Below, one piece after another: positions 39,271 through 51,839 of a DNA stretch of 64,000 nucleotides. Positions within the stretch are counted from its first letter, which is position 1, and every line of letters starts with the position of its first letter. This DNA is from Aaosphaeria pasadenensis (Eukaryota; Ascomycota; Dothideomycetes; Pleosporales): the NCBI GenBank assembly GCA_022813625.1, contig JAKLMB010000028.1:434001-498000 (forward strand), written 5' to 3'. A program made the position numbers and the translations under genes. Under the pieces are notes generated by a model. That model saw nothing but the letters and a program-made list of their open reading frames with translations. It had not been told where the DNA came from and made no database searches.

Positions 39271-39294
39271 GCGAAGGCGAAGGCGAAGGCGAAG
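39271..39294. repeat. GCGAAG hexamer repeat
   Basis: Four tandem GCGAAG units in intergenic DNA. Confidence 0.85.
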
Positions 39295-40616
39295 GGATGG
39301 GGTTGGGGGTGGATGAATGAATTGGGTGTGGAGTCAGAATAACTAGGTAGAATCCAGTAGTAACTACTCGTAAGAGAGCAAGTAAGAATAATCAGAGAAG
39401 AGTTACAAAGTGAGGATACTCCGTACAAAGGTAAGGGTTTGGGGTTAGACGAGGTGGAGGGTGGAGGTGGAATGGTGGAGAATGAGGACATGGAGGTGGA
39501 AGGGGGTGAAGGGGTAGACCATGTGATACAAAAGTCGGCGTACGCACGGGCAGATGGGTTAGAAGGGCAATACTTGGCTGTCATTACCCTAAACTACACT
39601 ACTCAGAAACTACCAAAGTCTACTCTCATAGGTAGTCTCATACTCTACTCATCTTATCTCATTCGTGTCGTCCATGTTCTCATGGTTGATGTTCGAAAGT
39701 AGTAATGATTGCAAGGCCGAAACTAAAGGGGGGGGTTAAAGGGGAACATTGCACCTGAATTACACTAGACTGACTACCTCGATTGCTCTCCTCTACACAG
39801 TAACTACACTGTCCATTACGGTACTATCACAAATTCGAAAAAGCTAAAGCGTTTCCCGGCGGTGAAGCACAAGCGCCCATACCGGCACAAAAGACTTAGC
39901 TCACACCTCTCCTACCAATTGTCCTGTCCTGAAGGCGATGGCGTAATAAAGGTCTGGCCTTTGCACAATTCTAGAGACATCACACATACCATCCTTGACG
40001 ATGGTAACAGAATGCGGGGTGGACTACGGGGAAGTTACCGATGCTCGAGCATGGAAGAGAGACGAGACAAGATCATGAGAGACGACGATTCACGGCAGAA
40101 AACGGGTGGCAGAGAGCCACCATACACAAACAGCTTGTGGATTGTTGACATTGACCTGATGCCTTTGGTTTGGCCCATCTTCATTGGACGGTATGCCACT
40201 GGGGTTTCTTCCATGCCTTGTAAGCCGAAGGTAGCCACCAGTGGCAGTAGTGTGGTATGCCGCATGCTGTATGCTGTATGCCAGCTCTCTGCATCAGAGT
40301 TGGTGTGGGAGGCGTGAACAGCGTCTATAGCAATGCAGTGGACACCAGAGTGAGCACCTATGCTTGCTTTTGCCTTCATTTTTCTCTCTCCTGCTCTTTT
40401 TATTTGAAAAAAAAATGATAGGTATGTGCGGTGGGGTTATGCAGTCAACATTCCTTCAAGCCGGGCCAGAGCCTTGTCGATAGATGTCGATAGGATGGAT
40501 GGAAGCTGGAAGTTGGAATCATAGGCGGGCTCCGTTTCGTCATGGCATGATGGAATGACATGGCGTGATCGATAATCCATTGGAAATCAAGAGAGATGGA
40601 AGGAGGAAAGGCGAAA

Positions 40617-40647
40617 AGGAAGAGAAGAAAAAGAAAAAGAAAAAGAT
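40617..40647. repeat. AAGAAA-type purine tract
   Basis: Tandem AAAAAG-like units, purine only. Confidence 0.7.
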
Positions 40648-42531
40648 GGAGAATTTTGGCTTGTAAGCAGTGTGGTGGATATTGGTGTGTGACTGTGTGG
40701 TGGGTGCATTACTGTTGCATAGTCGCATCGTGGGGAAAGCTCGGATCTTAGACATTGGGTGAATACACCTATTACTCCGTATATCTTCCACTCTACGCTC
40801 TGTATAATGACTCTGCTATACCATATGTCTTATGTTCTATATCACTCTATACTGTCCGTATCCTGCATGTTGCTGCATATTCTCTGAATTGATCCCTTAC
40901 ACATGCACACACACCAACTACATTGTAGACTACCTAGGCGGAGTGCATACGTGGAGGGTCGTCATCATTATTGATAGCATGCTCGTAACAAGATCACAAC
41001 AACATGCCCTCCCTCTCCGGTGAACAGAAAAAAAAACTAATCACAACATCATATGACTTAGTGCACTCTTTTCTTATTATTCTTCTTCTTCGTAAGCCTG
41101 TCGCTGTTGCTGCTACTACTGCCCCGTCACATTCCATCACCAAATATCGCCATGTAATAATGAATATAGGCAAGTAATGCCCTTCCACGTCCCCAACGTG
41201 GAGCTGTGATTCGACCATAATGCTTGCTGGCGATCCCGTACTTTCAATGTCTACTCTCCTACGCCCACTCTCACACTTGACACTTACCTCCACCCAATTC
41301 GCCCCCCTCCTTTGATCCCCAATCCTCACTGCTCACAACATCTCCTTGCCTTTTGCGTACGACGCACCCACGTATGCACCTATCCTGCTCTTCGATGATC
41401 TTCACCCGCCGCGGCGACTTCAACGGATTCCAGATGGGTGTGGATGCCTTGGCTACAGGCATCCTCGCCTTATCTTGACTTCCACGACCTTGCTCTTCTG
41501 CCCGTCTCACCGTCCGCACCAGTCACCAGTCACAAACTATTATGTTTGCTCCGAACCCCAAATCCTCATCACTTCTTCATCTCAGGCTGTCCTGTCTTGT
41601 CCTGACCATTCTCCGTACCGCTCGCTGTATCAGGCCGATGGGGCCTTCGGGCAAATCGCCCGCCTAAGCCCGTGGGGGTGTCGACGTCGCTCTCTAAGCG
41701 TGTCCATCCTCGGAGCGGTCAAGCCTGCTGCTCACCACCTGGTATCCATGCAAACTACTGCCCACCCACCTGCCTGGTCTAGCAGAATGATAACGCACGT
41801 CTTTCTAGAATACGACTCGAAGTCGGACTCCGTACAGAGATCGTTGCAGTCGCCGCACTCAGTTTCATGGGCACTCGTGATTGACGCTTGGTGTTCTTGC
41901 ACTGATGTGTGAGATGACCATATCTTACGTGCAGTAGTCACCGCGGACAGATAAACACCAGTGCGCACATTGTAGCCAAAAGAAAAGCCTGGAAATCTAT
42001 ACTGTGGTACTACACCTCGCTTCATAGCGCGTGACACTCGTCACAGTGCGCCAGACCGGTTGGATAGTCCTTCATGAACCATCAGCTGCATGCTTGCAGC
42101 GATCTGAGAGCCTGCTTTAGATGGCAATGGCCCGCCTGTACATATCTACACCGGCGAAGCTTGTCGCAAAAAAACAAGTGCAAAATCCCCATTTAGCGTA
42201 TCAATCGAGTACAGGTAGATTATACTATCTTGATTAGGGCGTTAGGAAGGTCATAATTTCACGGTATGCATCTCGAACTGTAACTTTGAGGCACTGCGGC
42301 ATCGTTGACTATCCACTATCACGAACTGAACTTGCTCCACTATACGGTTATTGAATGAGGAAGGACCACAAGACTCTTCTGGAGTTATCAACCAACGAAG
42401 AGCTAAGCACATATTTCGCTTATGTTTGACTGCCTGAACATAATCTCTTTATCAAACGATCAAACGATCGATTCAATTACTTTCGGTGCACTTCACCAAC
42501 CATCTTTCATCCTACAGTTGTATGTTCACCT

Positions 42532-43404
42532 TCATCCAAACCAATCTTCCCCATACGGCTCATAGGGATTTCCATACTTCCAAGAGCTAGTATCAATAGG
42601 TTGACTCTTCGGAGGCAGCCACATCTGTCTTGTTATCACCATGCTCACACGAACTCGTCCAAGCATCTTCGCATAACCTTTCGAGCTCACGTACTCCCCA
42701 AATCCCTTCTCTGTCATGAAACTCAAGAGGGCAAAACGCTGCGCTTTCTCGGCATCAAACTTCGTCCCATGCTCGAACGGACGCATATTCGATATCGCAC
42801 CCTGAATATGGACCTGTAAATCCTGCTCACTGCCCTCACAAAGTGCTTCCATATGCTCGCGATACGCCAGTTCCCCCTCACACCCCTCTTCCTCTTTGAA
42901 TGCAAAGAAACATAGGACGCAAGTTCTCGTACCCTGAAACTCCCTCGGCAGGAAATACTTCATCAAATCGACCAAATCCTCCGGCCCGGTCGCCTTCTCC
43001 CCTTTCTTGCCCCCATCAGCCCTGATAATATCTCTTCCAATATCATCACCCCCTTCATCTTCCTCCCCATCACCACCAAGCCCACGATACGCCGCTTCCG
43101 AATCAACAGTGAAGCTCCAGTGCTGCCTCAACCGAAGCTTCTTCGCATCTAACTTGGCGTCATCGCCTTCAAGCAGGACGATATGCGAGAACCCCCAACC
43201 GGTAGGATTCTTGATGTTGTAGAAGAGCGCGTCCGCGCCGAGGAAGACTGGGGACGGATGGGATGTGGATTGCTGGAGTGCGTGTAGGAAAGTTGGCGTT
43301 GCAGTGTGGGGAGTTAGGAGCGTGATGGTGTAGGAGTGGGTTTTGTTTGGCTGTTGTTGCTCCTCCTGCTCCTCCTTCTTCTTCGGCTCTGGTGAGTTTG
43401 CCAT
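42532..43404 (-). CDS. Conserved-looking hypothetical protein, 290 residues
   Basis: A single-exon gene with ATG at 43404. I do not recognise the family. The N-terminus is a charged, Gln/Glu-rich tail (PEPKKKEEQEEQQQ). A globular part begins near residue 22 with TITLLTPHTATPTFLHALQQ, then VFLGADALFYNI. An acidic loop (GDGEEDEGGDD) interrupts it. The second half has LVDLMKYFLPREFQ, TCVLCFFAFKEE, KAQRFALLSFMTEKGF and RVSMVITRQMWLPP, and ends in a Trp/Tyr-rich tail (WKYGNPYEPYGEDWFG). No signal peptide or membrane segment is seen, so it is probably cytosolic. Its start codon faces the GH5 3' end 486 bp away. Confidence 0.8.
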   Translation of the reverse strand: MANSPEPKKKEEQEEQQQPNKTHSYTITLLTPHTATPTFLHALQQSTSHPSPVFLGADALFYNIKNPTGWGFSHIVLLEGDDAKLDAKKLRLRQHWSFTVDSEAAYRGLGGDGEEDEGGDDIGRDIIRADGGKKGEKATGPEDLVDLMKYFLPREFQGTRTCVLCFFAFKEEEGCEGELAYREHMEALCEGSEQDLQVHIQGAISNMRPFEHGTKFDAEKAQRFALLSFMTEKGFGEYVSSKGYAKMLGRVRVSMVITRQMWLPPKSQPIDTSSWKYGNPYEPYGEDWFG

Positions 43405-43890
43405 TTGTGGTGGATGGGTTTATGAGGTTGGTTCACTACAATTCCGGGACTGATTCTCATGGGATAGTGGTATTTGTATTCGCATTGTGGTGGTGATGGT
43501 ATGTTGGTGATGCCTGTGGAGTCCGTTCAACCTTGCGAATAGCCGTGATGCACCGCCACGTCCTACCGGTCAGGAAGGGGATGTAGATGTGCCTTGGCCC
43601 TGTAAAATATGGGGTATAAATACGTTTATACTTCAGCATATACCTTTGCGAAACGATCAATTTGTGGGGATTGATGGCCTCAGGTGAGTGTAGGTGGCGT
43701 TGTGTGGGTGGCGCAATTGATGTTTGCAGGAATTTGATATTGGACTTGCACGGAGAGGATCCTCTACAATACGGCCGTACCAGCATCTAGCAGGTTTAAA
43801 CTGCTAGATCATTCTATCTATCCGGTTCTACGTGCTATGGAACCATTCCCCCCCCCTCCCCACTCCACCACGCTCGCCGTTTCCCTCCCC
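43405..43890. promoter_or_regulatory. Upstream region of the 290-residue gene
   Basis: 486 bp between the 290-residue gene's start and the stop of the GH5 gene, both on the minus strand. It must hold the GH5 3' UTR and the downstream gene's promoter. A pure C tract lies near 43848-43860. No gene seen. Confidence 0.45.
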
Positions 43891-45207
43891 CTACGCCGGC
43901 AGCCTGAGGCCTAAACAGCCTTCCAGCGCCTTGATGGCCCCGTCAAACACTCCGTTCGTCCCACTGGAACTAACACCACATCTCTGCATGGGCTGATAGC
44001 TCCTGATATGTGGTTCCAAGACCTCTGGCCAGGTGGTGTTCGCCTGGGGTCCAACACCCGGTTCCACGCTCAAGAAGTAGTCGCCCCAGAGCGGTCCAGC
44101 GGCCCAGTACGTCCACCCGATGAACTGCGGGTGATCCTCCATCCAGTTAATCGTGTTGTTGAGAGTCTCAGAGCAGGTTGGAGTCGATCCAGCGCCGAAT
44201 TCGGATAGGAAGGCGGTGTAGTTGTTTTCAGCTAGCCAATTCGTCACGGGGATGAGGTTGTTCGGCGCCGCGAGCGTGCATTCCTCGTGAGTGCCCGACG
44301 TGTCGTTATCGAAGTAGAGGTGCATGTCGAATGCGAAGTTGTTTTCTGGATCTTGGATGGCTGTCATCACTTCGGCGTTTGGTGTACATCCTTGGTCGCA
44401 TGTTTCGTTCAGCCATCTCTGCGCTCCGGCGAAGCCATTGCCGGGTACTAGGATCAGTTGCTGTGCGCCGGCGGACCGAATGGCGTTGATTACGGCTTGG
44501 TCGTTGGCGAGGACGAGCTCTGTGGGCATGTCGTGCGGTTCGTTCATGATGCCAAAGATGACATTTGGATTGCTCAGAAATCGAGTCGACAATTCGCTCC
44601 AGAACTCAGCCAAATCTTCTGCCGTGGCGGCTTGAGGATCTGATGAGTCTCCAATGATGGATCCGGATTGGGGTTGCATTGATGGATCATTGTAGCCTGC
44701 AGCCGTAAGTGAGAAAGGCCAAAACGTAGTGTTGAGGTAACCAACGCATATAGTTGTGTGCATCTAGGACAGCGTATGCGCCTTGCATGGTGATGTAGTT
44801 TACGGCCTTTTCGAATTCTCCAAAGTAGGTTTCGTTGAATGTGCTGCCGAGACCTGTCTCCAGGGGGCACATACGTTCCTACGGAACTAATCAATATCAC
44901 CGGTTCTTGCTGTTCGATAGCTCTTACCAGAAGAAAAGTGACTCGGATAGTATTCACCCCGGCATTGAGGAAGAAATCGATGGCACTCTCATTTATAAAG
45001 CGATAGTCGGTACCAAAAGCTCCAGGAAGGATCTGCTGTGCAAACTCTCCACCAGCTACGCTTCTTGTCAGTACAATTGTTTGAAAACCCTACAGGCCTT
45101 GCGTCCATCGCCCTACCAGAGTTAACACCTGCGAATATGATCTCGGCAGCACTCGGTACTGTTTGAAGCGCAGCGAGAACCAAGCTCGCTGCGCGTGAAA
45201 AGAGCAT
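43891..45207 (-). CDS. Secreted GH5 endo-beta-1,4-glucanase
   Basis: Hydrolyses internal beta-1,4-glucan bonds of cellulose outside the cell. Exons are 45207-45117, 45055-44928, 44878-44746 and 44696-43891, giving 385 residues. A signal peptide covers about the first 20 residues (MLFSRAASLVLAALQTVPSA), followed directly by the mature fold at FAGVNSAGGEF. The acid/base Glu is E170 in IMNEPHD and the nucleophile Glu is E283 in LSEFGAG. AGVNTIRVTF, VLDAHNYMRY and the terminal WTYWAAGPLWGDY fit subfamily-5-like fungal GH5 enzymes. Several N-x-S/T sites are present. No cellulose-binding module or Ser/Thr linker is seen, so it is a single-domain enzyme. Intron phases all restore family sequence. 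Confidence 0.94.
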
Positions 45208-47291
45208 CGTCAAGATGGAAAAGAAAAGGATTACAAGATACTAATGGAGAAAGCTAGCGGCAATGAATAACGGTCAACATCATTAGAGTGCCAAAACCTC
45301 CTGGTGGACCTGCCAGGGCAAAGTGGTGCTAAGTACCTAGCTCTACCGTGTATGTCATGGCTGTGAGATCTGCAAACATTCAAGTCCCGGGCGACTGTTC
45401 AGGCTACGCATGCCGGCAGATGCATACATAAGGCAGCCGTCTTCCCGTAGAGGATGGGAATCATGCAGAGCAGAAAGAGACAGAGCTCAGGTTTCGTGAA
45501 TGATATCAAGTGTGGCTCTATCGGATCTGGACGATTTGATTGGCACCAGGACTCAGCGGTGCATGAGCCGCAGCCGTAATAGGCAATGAGAACGTGCGGT
45601 GCCATTCGCAAATGGTTCACCAGATTTCACTTAGCCTGAGTGCCTGGCACAGATCTAAGCTTTTGTGTTGTAAAAGCCGATGGTTGCATTGACTTCACGT
45701 TGACGCATGAGGGTCTGTGAAACGATATACGTCCCTTAGAAGGGTGTCAACAGTCTCGATCCGCCTCTTGAACTTCATTGGCGAGTGATGAATCAGTTGA
45801 TCTTATCATACTGGGGTCTACGCAGGTAACTGAAGTCTTGCCAATTGTTAGATAGGTTCCAACGTATTGTAGATTATATCAAGGTAGTGACGGTGTAAGT
45901 GATAGAAGTCTGGACGTCCGGGAACTCGGATGTTGTCCATCCGAATGGTGTATAGGAGAGGCACGTGTTGTAATACTGGATCGGTGCATGCCTTTCCCAT
46001 CACCTAGGTAATACTTGTACGGTTGTACTCAAGGTATTACCGTACGAGTGGATAACTGCTCGTACGTACGTATTTGTACGAGTACTATAAGCAGTTAGGG
46101 GATTTCCTCATACATAAATCACAAAGAATCGATCGATTAGGTGGGCCAACGGATAGATGGGCTGGGGAGTGATCTGTGGACGCGGGGAAATGTGAATCTG
46201 AAGATCATGATGATGATAGTGTTGCTGATTATTGGTCCATCTTGCTCGTTATTCGTATCTCATCTTCAAAATGCTGTAGATGGATCGTAAGTCGTATGTT
46301 GTTGTTGTAGCATGTTCTTTGTTCAGTGGAGATGGAATATGGTTAACGAGATATCATGTCATCTGGAAAGGTTCGGATGCAAATGAGCCGGGGGCGCAAG
46401 CTGGTGCAAACACCTTTCCCGGTTGCTCGTAACCAAAGAGGGTTTAGACTCCGCAACGTCCTCACTTTTCCCCTTGCCTTTGTCCTGTAGTGGCGCCTTG
46501 GTGGCTGCCCTTGTGCCTCTCTCAACCTTACAGGGGAAGTGGGACACCAAGACGAATCTTCTGCCCTACCGACCATCAACAATCACACAATTAATGGAAT
46601 GGGCAGACCAGAGTAGCTACAAGGCTTTTGTAGCATTTCTAACATACTTGTATTATTTATTATCATATCAAGTACTACGGAGTATATGAAGGCGTGTTTT
46701 CGTAGTAATTGTGACGATGGGTGGACCTTGGTTTGTGTCCAACTTCCCTCGTCCGCACTGTAGCTAACCATGTGTGCCATGTTACCATGTTACCATGCTA
46801 CCGTGTACAAGTACACATCCGCCTCCCGCGCGAGTTTATACCCATTTCCTGATCTCTGATTGGTCGTGAAACTCATCTCTTGTTCTTCAGGGCGAAGAAG
46901 GCGAAAGAAAATTACTCGTAAATTGGTTTGCGACCATCTCGCACTAGCGTCGTCCCCCTACGGTCGCGCCCCTGCACTTTTTTGCTTCACCCTTTCGAAG
47001 ATAAGTTAACTATTACTTACCAACACACCTAACTCACGGAGCCGGGAGTACTGTCACTACTGTGTAATACCTACTTACCTAAGTACGGAGTACTTATCTC
47101 CAAAAGTACATACACTCTTTCAAATTGTTTTAACATCCCCTTCGCTCCTTAAACCTTGTGCTTCTTCTTCACCTCTCCTTCTCCCTCCTCCCCTCCCTCC
47201 CTTTCACCCTCCTACACAAACATCAACAGAGTCCTTGACTCGTCCACAGCGCGATTGCGCATCGACTCTGGCCACAAATTCTTCCCTCATC
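45208..47291. promoter_or_regulatory. Divergent upstream region of GH5 and CYP61 genes
   Basis: About 2.1 kb between divergent start codons. No gene recognised. It is rich in GTAC/CGTACG words near 46000-46090, with TACTCCGTA-type copies at 46676-46684 and 47084-47092 (TACGGAGTA). The last 150 bp before CYP61 is a CT-rich leader. Confidence 0.5.
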
Positions 47292-49059
47292 ATGGCCGTG
47301 AACGGCAGCTTCGTGTCTCCTTCGGCGGATGCGAAGGTCGCCCACCAGATCGCTCAATTGAATGTCAACGGCATCATCTCGAGCATACTCAATGTCAATG
47401 GCTGGACCCTCGCCTTGACCCTATTCTTGGTCTTGGTGGCCTATGATCAGTGTATGTTTAAGCAACATCTTCAGTCTGTCGGCTACAGTCACTCATTCTC
47501 TACATAGTCAAGTACATCTACAACAAGGGCTCTATTGTTGGCCCTGCTTGGAAAGCGCCCTTCATCGGACCTTTCCTCGAGTCTGTCAACCCGGATTTCA
47601 AGCAGTACCACGCAAAATGGACCTCTGGCCCCCTGAGCTGCGTCTCCGTCTTCCACAAGTATGTCCCAGTCTCAACACCAGCCTCGTGCCATTACTGACA
47701 ATAGTTCACCAGGTTCGTCGTGATCGCTTCCACTCGTGACATGGCCCGCAAGATCTTCAACTCTCCTACTTTCGTCAAGCCCTGCGTTGTCGACGCCGCC
47801 TACAAGCTCCTCCGCCCCAACAACTGGGTCTTCCTCGATGGAAAGGCCCACGTCGACTACCGCAAGGGATTGAACGGCCTATTCACCCGTCAGGCCCTCG
47901 AGCAATACCTCCCTGGACAGGAGGAGGTCTACAACAAGTACTTTTCCAAGTTCGTCAAACTCTCGCAGGAGACGATGAAGGGCGAACCCATGCCTTTCAT
48001 GCCCGAGTTCCGTGAGATGTTCACCGCATTGAGCTGCAGAACTTTTGTTGGTCACTACATGTCCGACGAGACTGTCAAGAAGATCTCCGACGATTACTAC
48101 TTGGTCACTGCTGCATTGGAGCTTGTCAACTTCCCCATCATCATTCCTTTCACCAAGGTCTGGTATGGAAAGAAGGCCGCCGACATGATCTTGGAGGAAT
48201 TCGCGAAGTGCGCCGCCAAGAGCAAGATCCGCATGGCTGCTGGAGGCGAGAAGGAGTGCATTCTCGATTTCTGGGTCGCCTCCATGATCGAATCCGAGGC
48301 CTACCGCAAGAAGGTTGCTTCAGGAGTCAAGGTTGACGATTCCGAGAAACCTTCCATGCTCATCCGTGACTTCTCTGATTTCGAAATCTCTATGACCATC
48401 ATGACCTTCCTTTTCGCTAGCCAGGATGCTACCTCTTCTGCCGGCACCTGGTTGTTCCAAATCATGGCTGACCGACCCGAGTTCTTGGACAAGGTCCGTG
48501 AAGAGAACATTGCTATCCGAAATGGCGACATCCATGCGCGAATCACCTTGGACCAGATCGAGAAGATGCCCTGGACCCGTGCCGTTGTTAAGGAGACTCT
48601 TCGCTACCGCCCGCCCGTCATCATGGTCCCTTACATTGCTAAGAAGGACTTCCCCATCACCCCTACCTACACTGCTCCCAAGGGTTCCATGGTCATCCCC
48701 ACCACGTACCTAGCTCTACACGACCCGGAGGCATACAAAGACCCAGAGTCGTTCGTTCCTGAGCGATGGATCACCGGTGATGCTGATCAGCAGGTCAAGA
48801 ATTGGTTGGTGTTCGGCACGGGTCCTCACTACTGCCTGGGCCAGACATATGCCCAAGCAAATCTCATGCTCATGATTGGCAAGGCCAGTATGTTGTTGGA
48901 CTGGAAGCACACGGTCACGCCCTTGAGCGAGGAGATTAAGGTCTTTGCTACAATTTTCCCCAAAGTGAGTTATTCTCCCCTTAATCAATTCGAAGCTCTA
49001 CTAACATTTTCGTTCAGGATGACTGCTTGCTCACTTTCTCCGAGCGCAACGCTCAGTAG
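47292..49059 (+). CDS. ERG5: Sterol C-22 desaturase, cytochrome P450 family 61
   Basis: Introduces the C-22(23) double bond in the ergosterol side chain, in the endoplasmic reticulum. Exons are 47292-47451, 47508-47658, 47713-48964 and 49018-49059, giving 534 residues. An N-terminal membrane anchor is visible (GWTLALTLFLVLVAY). I-helix region FLFASQDATSSAGTW, K-helix ETLRYRPP (ExxR) and the heme loop FGTGPHYCLGQ with ligand C478 are all intact. The segments ALELVNFPIIIPFTKVWYG and LLDWKHTVTPLSEEIKVF mark CYP61 rather than CYP51 (Erg11). The last intron places DDCLLTFSERNAQ as the C-terminus. The start lies in ATCATGG context after a CT-rich leader. Confidence 0.96.
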
Positions 49060-49792
49060 ATTCATGTTGTGTCGTTGAATGCATCTGCATTTTAGCGAAG
49101 CTCACCTTGCAGCTTTGCGACTTCATTTATTCCAGATCTTGGGGTTTTCGATTCAACTCTGCTGGAGGCAAACCAACTCCGGCCTTTTTCTCTTGATACC
49201 TTTTAATTGGGCAAAAGCATTTCAGTTGTAGGACGCAGCCATCATGGGTCGATGTGCATGCATAGAGGTTATAAGGAGTAAACATTGGGGCGGTAATAGC
49301 GTCCAAAGACGTCCAGGGCGCGATGTATATACAATGGCGCACCATCTGTGAACGCTACACGAAGCATGAAGGATATCTGTAGTGGTAATAGCTTCAAATG
49401 AATAAATGTATACCATACTACTTTTAGCACTCGAGTGAGAGGCGGCTTGCGGTATTATGGCAAGTCACGATTCTATGCCTTGTGGTTTATGTGACGGCAT
49501 GTATACTCCATGTGCACAGGGATGTCCACTGTCATCAACCAGGTTATGAAGTTTAAACACCGGCGGCAAATTGTAACAGCGAGCAGAAGTCTAATGTAGC
49601 TAAATACTACGAGGTCTTCCTCATGAAAGGCAGAATAAGGCATGAGGTTTTGCGCTCGTTGCTCAACTACTTTGCAACATTGTATCGGGCGCTAAATCGG
49701 GGGAGCTATGACCCTCCGCCAATACTTCCCTTCTTTCAACCGGGATATTCTTACATTCAACCTTCTACCGGCTCTCTTCTCTGGCTGCGAAC
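49060..49792. other. Intergenic ERG5-CTK2
   Basis: About 730 bp holding the ERG5 3' UTR and the promoter of the cyclin gene. One CTACGAGGT copy lies at 49607-49615. No gene seen. Confidence 0.5.
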
Positions 49793-51077
49793 ATGGCGCC
49801 TGTCGCCTCCGAAGACCGAGTTGGTCCGCATCCCTCGTACATTGAAGTCGCAAAATCATACATCCTCCAATCGCGTGTGCAGAAATGTCTGGACGACATC
49901 AACATGACCGAGGCTCGCGAGGACAATGTGCGCCTACAAGGTGTCGCTTGGATTGACAACGTGCGCCGAGCACTCCAGCTACCCGTCCGTACCTTCAACA
50001 CGGCCGTTGTATACTATCATAAATTCAGGCTGTGGCATAGCGATAGCGAATATAACTGGGCGGATGCTGCTGCGGCCGCATTGTTCACCGCCTGCAAGAT
50101 CGAGGACACACTCAAGAAGAGCAGAGATATTCTATGTGCAAATTGGAACCTAAAGGTTACGGCCAGCGAACGTCTGAGTCCTGATGATCCTGTTAGTTTC
50201 GCTGCAAATGTTTACTGCGTATGCAAACACTAAGATGTATTCTAGCGATTCGAAACCCATTCCAAGCTGATCATCGGGCTTGAGCGCCTCATGCTTGAAT
50301 CTGCCAGTTTCGATTTTCGCAACCGCTACCCTCAAAAAGTGCTCGTAAAGATAGCAAGAAGCGTGGACTTTGATAAGGAAAGGGAAGGGAAAACCGCATG
50401 GAATGCCTCCATTGATCTTTACCGAACTTTGGCACCGCTGAAACAAACGGGTACAACGATGGCGGTTGCATGCGTCGAACTTGCTGCAAAGCTACACGAG
50501 CAGGACCGAATGACAGATTCTTCAGAGGTGTTAGTTGACTACAAACGATGGAGTACCTCCAGAGCCGAAGTCATGGGTGAGTGCTCGCCGCGAAAACAGC
50601 ATGGGTCGTGTATTCGATTTCTAACACCAACTAGAGACACTCCTGGATCTACTAGATCTCTACACACATCACCGGACCTCTACTTCCATAGGGCCACTGT
50701 ATTCCCTGGAAACGTTCATCAACATCCGCATCGCCTTAAATCAGGAAGCGTTGGCAGCAGATATCCCACGCTACTCATCCTATGCATCAGATCGAAGCCC
50801 TAGTGCGAATGGAGCAGGCAAACCTCGGAATGGGATCGAATCTACCAGTCCGCTTACTCCCGCAACGCCACTCACAGCCTCTCCAGCCCAGCCGAATCAG
50901 GCACCCACATCAGCAATTGGGATAAGGGGGCAAAACGGCACAGTCCGCTTCATGCTTGACCCAGCGCGGGCGGCTGACGAACGAGCTCAGGTGGATAAAT
51001 ATCATAAAGTGGAGGAGGAAGAATATGAAGTTGAGGTTCCCAACGAACGGGAAAGGCCAGCGGGACGCGTGCGTTGA
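49793..51077 (+). CDS. CTK2: Ctk2-type cyclin, CTD kinase I beta subunit
   Basis: Cyclin partner of the kinase that phosphorylates Ser2 of the RNA polymerase II CTD during elongation. Exons are 49793-50191, 50246-50576 and 50635-51077, giving 390 residues. A cyclin box covers roughly residues 40-140 (WIDNVRRALQLPVRTFNTAV, then AAAALFTACKIEDTLKKSRD), with a second cyclin fold in exon 2 (ERLMLESASFDFRNRYPQ, GTTMAVACVELAAKL). A Ser/Pro/Thr-rich linker leads to a C-terminal block (NGTVRFMLDPARAADE and EEEYEVEVP) that is characteristic of fungal Ctk2/cyclin-K-like proteins. The start codon is in AACATGG context. Cyclin K or L are alternatives, but the C-terminal block favours Ctk2. Confidence 0.88.
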
Positions 51078-51839
51078 GTCAAAAATGCCCGCATCATTAT
51101 CAAGTATTTTCTTTCTCCATGCGGGGTGCTAATCGTGCTCTGAACGTAGACACGTCAGAGCAATCGGGCCTGGACTCAAAGATCAACACATCTTGTCACG
51201 AACGGCCACGATTCCAGCGAAGAGACACTCGCCAGTCCTCGCGCTGATAGTATTGATTCTCATGGTACCCTCAACGATAACCACAAAGACAGCGATGCCC
51301 TAAACACATGGTCAAGGCATGGGAGGAACAGTCGGCGCAGCCCAGAGGCTTCCAGAGGCAAAAGAACAGCGGCTAGGGCAAGGAACAAAAGAGGCACAAA
51401 CAGTGGCATTGGGAAACGTGGCAATCGACTGAAAATGCATTAAACTGGCCGGAAGGAACCCAAACAAGCGGAAGGAGACTACCAACTTACTGCAAGCACC
51501 ATGAACGTAACTGATTCTGGCTTGTCTATTCGGGACGACAATGTTGACCACGCTGGAGTGCCTACCTGACCTGGCGCATTGGCTCACCGGTTCCAATTAT
51601 TGCCAAATTGCAAATGCATGGGCCGAACAGTAGAATGGATGTACCTACCGTGACCTGCTTCATAAACGCGTCCATTGCGGACAACTAGAAGACATACACA
51701 ATGCTCTCGGAGCGATTTGAAAACATTTATGGTACAAGTCTGGACAATGGCGGGGTTGGAGCCCAAAACAAATGCTATTAAGCAGTATACCCTATGTAGT
51801 GTCGGCGACGAAAGAACATGAATTACAACATCATCGAGA
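51078..51839. other. Convergent intergenic region
   Basis: 760 bp between two convergent genes. It holds both 3' UTRs. No gene or repeat seen. Confidence 0.5.

Larger units (their letters stand above)
37966..42531. other. 4.6 kb intergenic, no gene recognised
   Basis: Contains the TATA element of the small gene at 37965, a GCGAAG repeat (39271-39294), a purine AAGAAA-type tract (about 40617-40647) and TACTCCGTA copies at 39417 and 40773. Frames of 154 codons (38215-38679 minus) and 188 codons (41346-41912 plus) have no motifs and arbitrary composition, so I do not call them genes. Confidence 0.45.

Noticed and set aside
41346..41912. 188-codon frame on the plus strand
   Set aside because: No motif, no splice partners, composition unlike the real genes here.
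47292..49059. CYP51 (Erg11) as identity of the P450
   Set aside because: The sequence around the I-helix and the C-terminus matches CYP61/Erg5, not the CYP51 signature.
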